A stretch of 64,000 nucleotides of DNA from Bacillus sp. AFS059628 (GCF_002571225.1 NZ_NVEC01000028.1:1-64000), one strand, 5' to 3'. Counted from the first letter of the stretch, positions 16,931 to 26,309 are shown. The notes: a model not told the origin generated them from the letters alone. Numbers and translations: made by a program.

Positions 16931-17467
16931 ATGATGCAAAAGAAAAAACGTTTGCGTGAATTCTTTGGAACAATTGCAATTGCATGTTTGTTGGTGTTTT
17001 TGGCGAAAATATTCGTATTTTTTCCTACGACTGTAAAAGGAGCGTCCATGAAGCCGACGTTACAAGATGGGGATAAGGTGATTGTAAATAAGTTGGCAAA
17101 GCAATTTGAAAGTTATGGGAGAGAAGATATTATTGTTGTAAAGACGGATAATTTTTATGTGAAAAGGGTTATTGGTTTGCCTGGCGATGTCATTGAGGTC
17201 AGAAACGATCAATTATATGTGAATCATGAAGTGATAGAGGAAGCGTATTTGTATAGTAATAGAAAACAAGCTGAAAAAAAACTTATGAATTTAACAGAGG
17301 ACTTTGGACCGATTACAGTTCCTAAAAATAAAATTTTTGTTATGGGAGATAATCGCTTAATAAGTAGAGATAGTAGAAATGGTTTAGGACTTATTGATAA
17401 AGCAGATGTATTAGGAGAATTAGCGGCAATTTATTATCCATTTGAACACATGAAAATAATGAATTAA
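16931..17467 (+). CDS. Signal peptidase I (type I, SipS/SipT-like)
   Basis: A 178-aa membrane-anchored serine protease. One N-terminal transmembrane helix (residues 12-32) precedes the catalytic Ser39 in GASMKPTL and the general base Lys78 in FYVKRVIGLPGD. The later boxes MGDNRLISRDSRNGLG are intact. The Ser/Lys dyad and small size mark the prokaryotic P-type rather than the ER-type SipW. It removes signal peptides at the outer face of the membrane. Bacilli carry several paralogues, so no specific sip symbol is given. The 255 bases upstream are AT-rich and hold no other gene. Confidence 0.92.
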   Translation: MMQKKKRLREFFGTIAIACLLVFLAKIFVFFPTTVKGASMKPTLQDGDKVIVNKLAKQFESYGREDIIVVKTDNFYVKRVIGLPGDVIEVRNDQLYVNHEVIEEAYLYSNRKQAEKKLMNLTEDFGPITVPKNKIFVMGDNRLISRDSRNGLGLIDKADVLGELAAIYYPFEHMKIMN

Positions 17468-17470
17468 AGT

Positions 17471-17503
17471 AAAAAAACCAAGCAAATTTGCTTGGTTTTT
17501 TAT
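17471..17503. terminator. Bidirectional terminator
   Basis: AAAAAACCAAGCAAA/TTTGCTTGGTTTTTT is a perfect stem with A/T tails, between convergent genes. Confidence 0.9.
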
Positions 17504-17504
17504 A

Positions 17505-20267
17505 TTAAATCGTTGGCGACTCATTAAATTCATAGACGTTTTCATTGTTTTTGTTCGTGCTTAAAACGAATTTGTGCTGCAATAGTTGTAGTTTAAAGAA
17601 TGCTAACGGATCGTGGTAAGTTTCTGGGTTGCTTCTTAACGTTGCTAATGTTTGCTCGTCCTCTTGTATTTCAAGTTGGGCAGCTTCGACATTTTGTTTC
17701 AATATGCTAAGTGGATCTTTAAAGAACATCATGATATCTCGTTCTAATGCACCTTCAAATACTTCAAATTGAAGGAAGAATTGTTTTGAGATTGTTTGAG
17801 CAATTTCCGTATAATCTTCCGTTTCAATATATTGTTTATATTTGTTTGCGAGCATAGATTGATTTTTTTGCATGTTACCAAATAGTTTTCCCGCACTCTT
17901 TAAGAAAAATTGTGTCGGTGTAAAGCGCAATAAAATATTGATGTTCGATACTGTAATTCTATTTGTCATACGTACCACATCTCGATTCCAATCATCTAGT
18001 AATTTGAAATCGCAAGGAAGTTTCATACGTTCTTCTTTATATAATTTATTAAACGTTTCGCTCATTTCATCTAAATAAGATTGAGCTTGAATAAATTCAT
18101 TATGCGCTGTTTCAATCCACTCTTGAATAAAACCAGTAAATTTAGGAAGAAGCACTTGCTGTACATGTTTTTGGATTCGTTCGTTCATCGCAGCATTTAA
18201 TTCTTCATGCACTAATTTGAAATCACTATCTTCTTGAACAAGGTCAGAACAGCTCTGTAATAATTCTGGGATTTGAGAGTGGATGTCTCGTGTGATTTCT
18301 TCTTTCGTTAAAAGATAAGATTCTGTAATAGAACGAATTTTATCTTTTTCAAGTGCAGTAAGATTGTTAATAAATCCGTTTAGTTTTACTGAGATATGTT
18401 TATTCCAGCGTACTGATTTCACTAATGTATTTTCTAATTCGACACGTTCATTTACAAGGTATGCGATTGTCTTTTGAGTAAACCATATTAGTTTTTCTAT
18501 ACGTTCTTGCTCTATGTCGCGCCCTGCTAGATTAGAAAGAATAGACTCTGTCACATCTCCGAGTTGTTGACTACTCTCTTGTGAAGGAGAGTATGGGAAG
18601 AACTGTGCATTTGGGAAATGGACTTTCATCTTACTCATTAGTTTTTCATTATTGTTCGCACTATTTGTGTGTAATACGAAATGAATTTGTAAGTTTGGTA
18701 CTTGCTCACGTAAATAAAGCAATGTATCAAGCTCTTCACCGTGTAATGGTGAAGCCGAATTTAATACGTAAATAAGGCTATCCGCTGCTTGTAAGTATTC
18801 AAAATATGCACTATTTGTATCCACTTGCCCTTGAACAGATGGCGTAACAAGGAATGCAAACTTATTTTTTCTTAAAAATCTACTTGGTAACTTAATTTCT
18901 ATACATTTTTTCTCAAGTTCTGACTCGGAAGGTGTAGCCATTATTTGATGGAATTCATCAAAATTCGGTATATTGTGTACATCTAACGCAGTGAATTCTG
19001 TTATTTCAGTGTGGCTATCATCTTTAAATAGAATAGGAGTTGTTACAGTCTCAGTTAAGATGTTCTCTCCTAATATTGAATTGACGAATGATGATTTATC
19101 ATGGTCACTAGTTCCTGCTATTAGCAATTGTGTAACATTTAAATCACATAGTTCATGAACGAGTAAGGTAAATTGATGACTTAAATCTACATCATTTTTT
19201 TCAGCCCATACAGCAATTGTTTGGAATAAATGAGAAACGGTTTCCATATTTACATTTGTTTCAGCTGTTGAATTAGAGAGGAGGGCTCCTGCACTTTTTA
19301 CGAGTAATGACTCTAACGTTGTAGGTGAGACTTCATTCCACGCTAATACTGCAGCAGAGACAAATAGGGCATCTTTTGCTTTCGTTAAACTAAACCAATT
19401 TGTTAATAAGTCTGGTACAAGGCCTTGCATTTCATGCATGAAATGTTCACCAGTAATTAATTCAAAGTACGTATCTTGGTAGCGTTCAACAATTTCATGC
19501 CAATCGTCATTGTTGTCTGTTTCAATATGTAAGAATAAATGATTTATTGTTTGAATCCAAGATAGATGTAATGTTTCATTTTGATAGCTGTTCCAAAGAG
19601 CAATAACAAGTTCTTTAAATTGGACTTGATCAATTGTATATAGAGCTTTTAAAGATTCATAGAAATATTCTGGTTTAATTTGTTTCGTAAATCCTTGATT
19701 CACATAATTGATTAAAGTGTCGAACCAGTGTAATGATTTTGTTCGAATTCCTTCTTGAACGGCAAGTTCAATGGCATTATTCCAATCTGCTTGTTTTTCA
19801 TAGAATGAGCGAGCAATGGAAGTAATATTTGGATAGTCGGGTTGGAATGCAACAGCCTCACTAATCGTCTTAAATGCTAGACCTAAACGATCTTGTTCGA
19901 TGTAAAGAGAAAGAAGTTGTAAGGAAACTTCCATTGTAAGAGTTGTATCTTCCGTTTGGATAGATTGATATATTTCTTCTGCCTTTGGCAAGAATCCTAG
20001 TTCAAAATAAGAATCTGCAATGTTTTTGGTTGCCCAAAGTGCCAGTTCGTTATTTACTTTCTCCCATTTAAATATTGCTGCTTCAAAGTCTTTATTTTGG
20101 TAATACAATTCACCTTGAGCAAAGCGGATATTAGAAATGTTGGAGAATTCATTGGTAGATTCATTTATATATGCTTCACCGAGTACTTCTGATACTGGAG
20201 TAGAAGTTTCTTCTGTTAAAAATGTTTTATAGTAAACTTTTTGGATAAATTGATTTTCAATGGTCAT
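17505..20267 (-). CDS. TPR protein with a degenerate dynamin-like GTPase domain
   Basis: A 920-aa protein. Residues 45-170 read as TPR-like helical pairs (ALWATKNIADSYFELGFLPKAEEIY), and helices continue to about 370. A dynamin-like G domain seems to cover 378-590: G1-like LLIAGTSDHDKSSFVNSILG (385-393), TTPILF (G2-like, 409), FLVTPSVQG where DxPG is expected (474), AADSLIYVLNSASPLHGEEL, and VLHTNS where NKxD is expected. The Walker A glycine before lysine is Asp390 and the G3 and G4 motifs are changed, so GTP hydrolysis is doubtful. Residues 590-920 are long helices, as in dynamin stalks. No transmembrane segment is evident. I do not recognise a named orthologue. It is monocistronic with AGGGGGAAC as ribosome site. 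Confidence 0.7.
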   Translation of the reverse strand: MTIENQFIQKVYYKTFLTEETSTPVSEVLGEAYINESTNEFSNISNIRFAQGELYYQNKDFEAAIFKWEKVNNELALWATKNIADSYFELGFLPKAEEIYQSIQTEDTTLTMEVSLQLLSLYIEQDRLGLAFKTISEAVAFQPDYPNITSIARSFYEKQADWNNAIELAVQEGIRTKSLHWFDTLINYVNQGFTKQIKPEYFYESLKALYTIDQVQFKELVIALWNSYQNETLHLSWIQTINHLFLHIETDNNDDWHEIVERYQDTYFELITGEHFMHEMQGLVPDLLTNWFSLTKAKDALFVSAAVLAWNEVSPTTLESLLVKSAGALLSNSTAETNVNMETVSHLFQTIAVWAEKNDVDLSHQFTLLVHELCDLNVTQLLIAGTSDHDKSSFVNSILGENILTETVTTPILFKDDSHTEITEFTALDVHNIPNFDEFHQIMATPSESELEKKCIEIKLPSRFLRKNKFAFLVTPSVQGQVDTNSAYFEYLQAADSLIYVLNSASPLHGEELDTLLYLREQVPNLQIHFVLHTNSANNNEKLMSKMKVHFPNAQFFPYSPSQESSQQLGDVTESILSNLAGRDIEQERIEKLIWFTQKTIAYLVNERVELENTLVKSVRWNKHISVKLNGFINNLTALEKDKIRSITESYLLTKEEITRDIHSQIPELLQSCSDLVQEDSDFKLVHEELNAAMNERIQKHVQQVLLPKFTGFIQEWIETAHNEFIQAQSYLDEMSETFNKLYKEERMKLPCDFKLLDDWNRDVVRMTNRITVSNINILLRFTPTQFFLKSAGKLFGNMQKNQSMLANKYKQYIETEDYTEIAQTISKQFFLQFEVFEGALERDIMMFFKDPLSILKQNVEAAQLEIQEDEQTLATLRSNPETYHDPLAFFKLQLLQHKFVLSTNKNNENVYEFNESPTI

Positions 20268-20741
20268 GTTCGTTCCCCCTGTATAATTTAGAAAAATGAT
20301 GTTGTATGTAAAGGGTGCATGTTCTTTTAATAGGTAGAAGTTGCATTATATCGACCAAACTATGTTTTTGCTAGGTATATCATTTTTCCTGAGAGTTAAA
20401 CCGTTGCGAAAAGTAACTTTCCTTTATTGTAACAAAAAAACAAGCATATGAATTTTTATTTTTTAATCCTGCTATTTGTGGATAGTAAGACTAGCACTTT
20501 AAAAATCGGTAAATACAAGGGAAGTGGGTGAAGTATGGGCGCATGATTGATGTGTGCTAAAGATTAGTGAGAATGAATAAATCTCTACTGATTAATTGTT
20601 TACTTTCTTCTCGCTAAAGGGATGGATAGAAGTAGAGTTCATTATAAAAACAATGTATAGTGAATACGTATACCATGTTTGTCTGAAAGATAGAAAGGGC
20701 ACAATGTGGAATAACGATTGTGCATAGGATGTGTCTTCCGA
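20268..20741. other. 474-bp intergenic region without a clear gene
   Basis: The region is AT-rich. TACAAT on the minus strand, near 20430, could be the -10 of the TPR/dynamin-like gene. No open frame with a ribosome site longer than a few codons was found and no hairpin terminator is needed, since the flanking genes diverge. Confidence 0.5.
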
Positions 20742-21338
20742 ATGGAACAACATATTGGCGAGTTAATCGCGCATTATGGGTATTTTGGAATTATTATAGC
20801 TTTAGCTGGTGGGATTGTTGGATTACCAATACCAGACGAGTTTTTATTGACCTTCGTTGGTTATAACATTTCAAAAGGTGTTATGTCAGGAACTGCTGCG
20901 TTTTTAAGTGGGATGGCTGGTGCGATGTTAGGTATTACATTAAGTTACATACTAGGTTTAAAACTTGGACTCCCTGTTTTAAAGAAATATGGACCAAAAA
21001 TTAGAATTAAAGAACATCACATTGAAAAAACACATATTTTATTTGAAAAATATGGACCATTTCTTTTAATGATTGGTTACTTTATCCCAGGAGTACGTCA
21101 TTTAACAGCATATTTTGCAGGGATGTCGAATTTAACGCTTTGGCGTTTTTGTTTATACGCTTACGGTGGTGCACTTATTTGGATAAGTATTTTTATTGGA
21201 CTCGGCTGGAAGTTAGGAGAGAAGTGGCGTTTCGTTGAGTATAGTTTACATCATTATGGAATATGGGTTTTATCCATTTCGGTAGTTGTTACATGTGTCG
21301 TATGGTTTTACATAAAGAAAAAGAAAAACCGCTACTAG
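20742..21338 (+). CDS. DedA-family membrane protein
   Basis: A 198-aa DedA/SNARE-associated (PF09335-type) protein. The start MEQHIGELIAHYGYFGI is the usual DedA N-terminus, so ATG 20742 is preferred over a TTG eight codons upstream with no ribosome site at proper distance. The family motifs GGIVGLPIPDEFLL and FIPGVRHLTAYFAGMSNL are clear, with the Arg/Gly loop needed for function. DedA proteins include undecaprenyl-phosphate and phosphatidylethanolamine flippases (UptA, PetA in bacilli); which lipid this one moves is unknown. Confidence 0.88.
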   Translation: MEQHIGELIAHYGYFGIIIALAGGIVGLPIPDEFLLTFVGYNISKGVMSGTAAFLSGMAGAMLGITLSYILGLKLGLPVLKKYGPKIRIKEHHIEKTHILFEKYGPFLLMIGYFIPGVRHLTAYFAGMSNLTLWRFCLYAYGGALIWISIFIGLGWKLGEKWRFVEYSLHHYGIWVLSISVVVTCVVWFYIKKKKNRY

Positions 21339-21349
21339 CGGTTTTTTTA
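21324..21349. terminator. Bidirectional terminator
   Basis: AAAAACCGCTA/TAGCGGTTTTT perfect stem between DedA and the convergent EamA gene. Confidence 0.9.
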
Positions 21350-21775
21350 GCTGAAAGCGATAAATAGTACACCAGCTGTAATAAAGACAACACCAATGCC
21401 AGTCATAAAGTTTAACTTCTCACCGAGTATGATCATCGCGAGAATGATAGAAAATACGACGCTTAATTTATCAACAGGAGCCACTTGTGAAACTTTCCCT
21501 GTTTTGAGGGCAAGAAAGTAAAATAGCCATGACGAAGCACCTGCAACTCCACTTAATGTGATAAAGAGCAGTGCTTTTTTATTTAGCAGTACGTCACCAA
21601 TATTTTGAAATTTACCTTGTATAATGATAACGCCTACCATAAATAATGCCATAATAATAGAACGAACCGTTGTCGCGACGTTGGCATCGATTCCATCTAA
21701 ACCAATCTTTCCAAAAATAGATACAAGGGCAGCAGCAATTGCTGATAATAGTGCGAATAAGAGCCACGAACTCAT
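21347..21775 (-). CDS. Half-size EamA/DMT transporter
   Basis: A 142-aa protein with about five helices, equal to one EamA repeat, so it would act as a dimer. It starts MSSWLLFALLSAIAAALVSIFGKIGLDG, contains ANVATTVRSIIMALFM, and ends VVFSIILAMIILGEKLNFMTGIGVVFITAGVLFIAF, the classic EamA end. The ribosome site is TTGGAGGA. The substrate is unknown. The length is complete for this subfamily, so it is not a truncation of a ten-helix gene. Confidence 0.88.
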   Translation of the reverse strand: MSSWLLFALLSAIAAALVSIFGKIGLDGIDANVATTVRSIIMALFMVGVIIIQGKFQNIGDVLLNKKALLFITLSGVAGASSWLFYFLALKTGKVSQVAPVDKLSVVFSIILAMIILGEKLNFMTGIGVVFITAGVLFIAFS

Positions 21776-21837
21776 AGTAAAATTCCTCCAATCTTACATT
21801 ATTATACATGAAAATCATTCTCATGTATTAATAACGA

Positions 21838-21879
21838 AATAATCCCCACCTTATATTTTTAATAAGGTGGGGATTATTA
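21838..21879. terminator. Terminator downstream of the BH0509-like gene
   Basis: Perfect 16-bp arms (AATAATCCCCACCTTA and its complement) lie around a T-rich loop; this would stop minus-strand transcription before the half-size transporter. Confidence 0.88.
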
Positions 21880-21881
21880 TA

Positions 21882-22028
21882 CTACTCTGCAATTTCTTCA
21901 TATAGAAAGTACGTTACATTATAAATATGTTCTACTTCATCATCCGTCATAAACAATAATTCGTCACGTTCAATCCCTTTTTTCTTTTCAATAAACTCAA
22001 TCATGTTTTTGCGTTCTTCTCTTTTCAT
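21882..22028 (-). CDS. BH0509-type small acidic protein, 48 aa
   Basis: Translation gives MKREERKNMIEFIEKKKGIE, then RDELLFMTDDEVEHIYNVTYFLYEEIAE, preceded by GAGAGGAG. The pattern E-R-x-x-M-I-E-F-I then F-M-T-D-[DE]-E-V-E-x-I-Y is that of the short BH0509 family found across bacilli. The function is unknown. The N-terminal helix is charged and the C-terminal half is acidic. It is monocistronic, with a strong terminator downstream. Confidence 0.75.
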   Translation of the reverse strand: MKREERKNMIEFIEKKKGIERDELLFMTDDEVEHIYNVTYFLYEEIAE

Positions 22029-22148
22029 CAATTTTATTTCTCCTCTCAATCTGTTTTAATACAGTTTATTTAAGTTACTGTTATTATATAACAGAATCTT
22101 TAGAAAGTTCTACCTATTTTATTGTTTTTTTCAGAAGAACTTTTCGAC

Positions 22149-22181
22149 AAAACAAGCCCACCTAAAGGGGGCTTGTTTTAT
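22149..22181. terminator. Terminator after the PNPOx-like gene
   Basis: ACAAGCCC-loop-GGGCTTGT stem with A run upstream and T run downstream. Confidence 0.8.
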
Positions 22182-22182
22182 T

Positions 22183-22599
22183 TTATAGTCGTAAAAACTC
22201 GGGCTCCGTCGTACCAGCACCATCGATGTAATAAATTGTGTCAGGATTGATTTTTATTAATACGTAATTAGGGTCTTCAGGACCGAGCAACCAACGTTTT
22301 AAGCTATTATTCCAAAACTTGTTTTTTAATGTGGAGTCTTCCTCGATAGAGGCTAAGCCTTCCATTTCAATATAATCTTCATCTAATTTTTTTCCTTCAC
22401 GGCCAAGTAGTACATGTACATTTGGATTGTTTTCAATATCTGTTATCTTTTTTGATTTTCGATCTGTTGCAACATATAGTACAAAATCCTCATGGAAAAA
22501 CATCATAAAGGCACTATGTGGCTTATCGTTACGTACTGTAGATAATACACCAGTGCGTTGGCCTTGAATAATGGTTGCGATTTTTTCTTTTAAATGCAT
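22183..22599 (-). CDS. Pyridoxamine 5'-phosphate oxidase-like general stress protein (YdaG/GSP26-like)
   Basis: A 138-aa split-barrel flavin-binding protein. RTGVLSTVRNDKPHSAFMMFFHEDFVLYVATDRKSKKITDIENNPNVHVLLG is the PNPOx-like core, and the C-terminal YVLIKINPDTIYYIDG strand closes the barrel. Length and order resemble B. subtilis YdaG (general stress protein 26, SigB regulon). The reaction is unknown; such proteins bind FMN or F420. I looked for a SigB promoter and found none that is convincing. It is monocistronic. Confidence 0.83.
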   Translation of the reverse strand: MHLKEKIATIIQGQRTGVLSTVRNDKPHSAFMMFFHEDFVLYVATDRKSKKITDIENNPNVHVLLGREGKKLDEDYIEMEGLASIEEDSTLKNKFWNNSLKRWLLGPEDPNYVLIKINPDTIYYIDGAGTTEPEFLRL

Positions 22600-22774
22600 G
22601 TTTTTAACCTCTTTTCATAATTTGTAATTTTCCTCGTCTAAATAAAATGAAGTATCTTTCATACTCTTTTCATCAACACGATTTTTTAAACGTAATTGTG
22701 ATGAAATTGGACAAGTTAGGAGAAGAATAATAATAATATCGAGGAGAAATACATACGATGGAAGGATGAAAAGC

Positions 22775-23830
22775 ATGTTTAATAAAATTTTTCTTATAGT
22801 AGCGCTAATCGGGGTACCACTTTCTGTACTTGGAAAAACGCTTCATTGGCCTCAAACAATTATGTTCGCTGTATATTGCATTACGATTATCGCACTAGCG
22901 GGTTTTATGGGGAGAGCGACAGAAAGTTTGGCGATTGTATCGGGGCCTAGAATAGGCGGATTATTAAATGCTACTTTCGGTAATGCTGTTGAACTAATCA
23001 TTTCGATTTTTGCACTTCAGGCAGGATTAATTGAAGTTGTGTTAGCTTCTTTAACGGGTTCTGTACTTGGAAATTTATTATTAGTAGGAGGGCTTTCCTT
23101 TTTTGTAGGGGGGCTTAAATATAAAAGACAAAGTTTTAATGTATATGATGCAAGGCATAATTCGGCTTTATTAATCTTTGCTGTAGTAGTAGCTTTTGTT
23201 ATCCCAGAGATTTTTTCAATGAAGATGGATGCTGGAAAGACGTATCAATTAAGTATTGGTGTTTCAATTATTATGATTATTATGTACCTTGCTGCATTGC
23301 TATTTAAGTTAGTTACACACCGCGGTGTATATCAGCATAAAAGTGATGAAGTCGCTCATGAGGAAGAACCAGAGTGGTCAAAAGGGAAAGCACTACTCAT
23401 TTTAGCAATAGCGACAATTGCGGTAGCGTATGTGTCAGAGGCGCTCGTGCATACATTTGAGACAGTTGCAAAATCATTTGGTTGGTCAGAATTGTTTATA
23501 GGTGTTATTATCGTTGCAATTGTTGGGAATGCAGCAGAACATGCATCTGCAATTATTATGGCGTATAAAAATAAAGTAAATATTGCAGTTGAGATTGCGA
23601 TAGGTTCTACATTACAAATTGCCATGTTTGTTGCTCCTGTATTAGTACTGCTTTCTATGTTTTTCACGCAAAGAATGCCTTTAGTATTTACAATACCAGA
23701 ACTTGTTTCTATGATTACAGCTGTTTTCTTAACGATTGCGATTTCAAATGATGGAGATACAAACTGGTTTGAAGGCGGTACTTTATTAGCTGCGTATGTC
23801 ATTATGGGAATTGGTTTTTATTTATTATGA
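22775..23830 (+). CDS. chaA: Ca2+/H+ antiporter (CAX family, ChaA/YfkE-like)
   Basis: A 351-aa protein, exactly the length of B. subtilis ChaA (YfkE), which fits an ATG at 22775 with GGAAGG 9 bases upstream; an in-frame ATG three codons earlier touches that site. Eleven transmembrane helices are predicted, with the two CAX alpha-repeats: RIGGLLNATFGNAVELIISIFAL near residue 65 and IIVAIVGNAAEHASAIIMAYKNKVNIAVEIAIGSTLQIAMF near residue 250. Each carries the conserved Glu and Asn for ion exchange. An acidic cytosolic loop, DEVAHEEEPEW, lies between the halves. It exports Ca2+ in exchange for H+. yfkD follows, as in B. subtilis. Confidence 0.95.
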   Translation: MFNKIFLIVALIGVPLSVLGKTLHWPQTIMFAVYCITIIALAGFMGRATESLAIVSGPRIGGLLNATFGNAVELIISIFALQAGLIEVVLASLTGSVLGNLLLVGGLSFFVGGLKYKRQSFNVYDARHNSALLIFAVVVAFVIPEIFSMKMDAGKTYQLSIGVSIIMIIMYLAALLFKLVTHRGVYQHKSDEVAHEEEPEWSKGKALLILAIATIAVAYVSEALVHTFETVAKSFGWSELFIGVIIVAIVGNAAEHASAIIMAYKNKVNIAVEIAIGSTLQIAMFVAPVLVLLSMFFTQRMPLVFTIPELVSMITAVFLTIAISNDGDTNWFEGGTLLAAYVIMGIGFYLL

Positions 23831-23911
23831 AAAATAGGCATAACAATTGTGCTCAGAGAAAACAATAAACGAAGTAGTATATATACCTTTATGTAGGAAG
23901 GAGCCAGACAG

Positions 23912-24709
23912 GTGAAACGAGTATACAGCATATGTCTTTCAACTATGGTCTCGTTTATTTTATTATTTCCTAACAGTGGCTTTGCAAAGACAACAGTAGA
24001 AACAAAAATGCCTTCATCTGTTTTAAATATTTCTAAAGACAATACGTTTCCAAATGATGCGCAAGATTTACCGCGTTTACAGCCGAGTAAGTTTGCTCAA
24101 GAATTATTAAAAACAGCAAATATTAAAATTGAAAATCCGGACTTAATTCGAATGTTTAATGAAACAACAATTTCGAATGCGCCACTTGCGGTAGGGTACC
24201 GAGCAAAGATTTATTTAGGGCAATGGGCTTTACATTATGAATCGATTGATACATCGGTTAATTGGGAATATAAACAAGTAAATCGCAATGTGTACGATAA
24301 TCGCGGAGGAGATCGCCTATATCCACTACGCTATAAGCAAGAAACACAAAAGACGGTTGAAGGCGATTTAACAGCAGATATGAAAGATGCTGCAGATGTG
24401 AAGAAAATGATGCTTCTCAAAGCACTTGAAAAAGTACAATTGCCGCTTTCATTTAAAACGACTATTGGTTATGGTACAGGGCATGAGCGTGTGTATAATA
24501 TTAGTCCGAGTCAACTTGGATATTTATATGCTTATACACCAGCAGTAAATGAAAAAGGAAAAGTAACATTTGGAGAAGTATACCTCGTATTAAAAGGAAA
24601 TCAAAAAAGGCTTGTTGTAAAAAATATTACTTCTCAAGGAATTGGAGCCGCTATCCCAATTCATGATCATTTATATTTTAAATTCATTTCTTCTTCTCAT
24701 TCACAATAA
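23912..24709 (+). CDS. yfkD: YfkD-like secreted protein
   Basis: A 265-aa protein with a GTG start after GGAAGGAG. Residues 1-25 form a signal peptide (RVYSICLSTMVSFILLFPNS, then GFAK). The mature part matches YfkD in length and position behind chaA. The function is unknown. Its place after a Ca2+/H+ antiporter suggests a linked envelope role, but no motif proves this. There are 81 bases between the genes and no terminator, so they are probably co-transcribed. Confidence 0.85.
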   Translation: MKRVYSICLSTMVSFILLFPNSGFAKTTVETKMPSSVLNISKDNTFPNDAQDLPRLQPSKFAQELLKTANIKIENPDLIRMFNETTISNAPLAVGYRAKIYLGQWALHYESIDTSVNWEYKQVNRNVYDNRGGDRLYPLRYKQETQKTVEGDLTADMKDAADVKKMMLLKALEKVQLPLSFKTTIGYGTGHERVYNISPSQLGYLYAYTPAVNEKGKVTFGEVYLVLKGNQKRLVVKNITSQGIGAAIPIHDHLYFKFISSSHSQ

Positions 24710-24711
24710 GA

Positions 24712-24746
24712 TAAAAAACGTCAGCTTATAAGCTGACGTTTTTTTA
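24712..24746. terminator. Bidirectional terminator
   Basis: AAAAAACGTCAGCTTAT/ATAAGCTGACGTTTTTT perfect stem between yfkD and yfkAB. Confidence 0.92.
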
Positions 24747-25871
24747 TAATGTAATATTTGCTGTTTTTGATAAGAAATCTTCGGTTGGATAGTAGCTGTT
24801 TTTTACAAGAATATTCGGTCCAAGACATTTTACTGCAGGACAATGACAGCTTAATGATTTTGCTGTTTTTGAAGCGCTCCATTTTTCATACGCTTCTTGT
24901 AACGTATTTGTTTGAATGTTACCTAGAAGTGGAACATCACCAAAGTCCGTTACAATAATATTTCCATCAAAAATATTTACATTTAAACGAGAACGGCCAT
25001 CTGGATCGTTACGAACAGTTACATTTTTACTCTCTTGTAATTTTTTAAATGTGGCAATGTCTCGCTCATCATCGCTACAAGCATAGAAAGGTAAAGTTCC
25101 AAATAACATCCATACATTTTCATCGCGAATTTCTAGTAAATGCTCAATTGCATCACGAATCTCAGCTTTTGTTAAAATCTCTAGATTACTCGCGAAGTCA
25201 CTTGGATACATTGGGTGAACCTCATGACGTTTACATCCCATTTCATCAACGATTTGACGATGAATATGCTCAATGTGTGGTAGAGTTCGTTTATTCAACA
25301 TCGTTTCGGCTGATACGAGTACACCTGCATCTGATAGAGCTTTACTATTTGTGATCATACGTTCAAATAATTTTGCACGCTGTTCATACGTAGGTTTACG
25401 CTCCATCATTGCAAATCCGCCTTCAACGAAGTCGTCAATTGTTCCCCAGTTATGAGATATATGCAATACGTCTAAATAGGGAATAATTTGTTCGTAACGT
25501 GCTAAATCTATAGTTAAGTTTGAGTTGATTTGAGTGCGAACACCTCGTTCGTGGGCGTATTTTAAGAGTGGTGTTACATAGTTGTCGACGGATTTTTTTG
25601 AAAGCATAGGTTCTCCGCCAGTAATACTTAAAGAACGTAAATGAGGAATCTCATCTAATCGTTTTAATAAAAGATCCATCGGAAGCGGATTCGGGTCTTT
25701 CGGCTGTAACGTGTAACCAACAGCGCAATGCTCACAGCGCATATTGCATAACGTCGTTGTTGTAAACTCAACATTTGTTAATAGTAGTTTGCCGTACTCT
25801 TCAAGGTCCATATACGCTTCCCATGGATCGTAAGAAGGAGTAATCGGCTTCATTTTTTGTGATATCGTCAT
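24744..25871 (-). CDS. yfkAB: Radical SAM protein with C-terminal CxCx4C motif (YfkAB)
   Basis: A 375-aa radical SAM enzyme. The cluster motif is C-N-M-R-C-E-H-C at Cys42, Cys46 and Cys49, followed by SITGGEPMLS. The C-terminus has CHCPAVKC, a CxCx4C that defines the YfkAB subfamily and may hold a second metal site. Some B. subtilis annotations split this gene into yfkA and yfkB; here it is one frame. The product and reaction are unknown. The ribosome site is AAAGGAG. It is monocistronic. Confidence 0.92.
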   Translation of the reverse strand: MTISQKMKPITPSYDPWEAYMDLEEYGKLLLTNVEFTTTTLCNMRCEHCAVGYTLQPKDPNPLPMDLLLKRLDEIPHLRSLSITGGEPMLSKKSVDNYVTPLLKYAHERGVRTQINSNLTIDLARYEQIIPYLDVLHISHNWGTIDDFVEGGFAMMERKPTYEQRAKLFERMITNSKALSDAGVLVSAETMLNKRTLPHIEHIHRQIVDEMGCKRHEVHPMYPSDFASNLEILTKAEIRDAIEHLLEIRDENVWMLFGTLPFYACSDDERDIATFKKLQESKNVTVRNDPDGRSRLNVNIFDGNIIVTDFGDVPLLGNIQTNTLQEAYEKWSASKTAKSLSCHCPAVKCLGPNILVKNSYYPTEDFLSKTANITL

Positions 25872-26083
25872 ATGAAATACTCCTTTGACTATTGAAATAA
25901 CAATTTGTCCATCCTCTATAATAGAAGAATATGCGCTTTTTATAAAGTGAAACTTTTTTTGAAAAAAGAGAGAGGGCTTACATTTAAATGGATGACTGTG
26001 ACAATATTGATGAATTTACATACCCATAGCAATCATTTTTGCGGTATAATAAAAGCAACTCGAATTAAAAGGAGAGTGCCTTC

Positions 26084-26266
26084 ATGGGAAAAGCAATTCA
26101 AGATAAAGACACACAATTAGTATATTTAAAAGAACGTTTAAATATGTTCATTGAAGTAATTGATACAATTGAACCTGAAGAAGTAGAATTAGAAGATGTA
26201 GATCGTCTTCTTGCAATGCTAGATGAATTAGAATTAAAATGTGAGCAATTTAAAAAAGACGAATAA
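26084..26266 (+). CDS. SE1561-type small acidic protein, 60 aa
   Basis: The sequence KDTQLVYLKERLNMFIEVID, followed by an E/D-rich EPEEVELEDVDRLLAMLDELELKCEQFKKDE, fits the SE1561 family of short proteins shared by bacilli and staphylococci. It is probably one helical hairpin. TATAAT at 26047-26052 is a likely -10. The function is unknown. It is monocistronic. Confidence 0.75.
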   Translation: MGKAIQDKDTQLVYLKERLNMFIEVIDTIEPEEVELEDVDRLLAMLDELELKCEQFKKDE

Positions 26267-26272
26267 TATATT

Positions 26273-26309
26273 AAAAAGGCTGCCAATTCCAATTTGGTAG
26301 CCTTTTTCT
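26273..26309 (+). terminator. Terminator after the SE1561-like gene
   Basis: AAAAAGGCTGCCAA/TTGGTAGCCTTTTT stem with T run. Confidence 0.85.

Noticed and set aside
22600-22774. SigB promoter for the PNPOx-like gene
   Set aside because: GTTTAA is present on the minus strand, but no GGGTAT lies at 12-15 bases; spacing and -10 fail.
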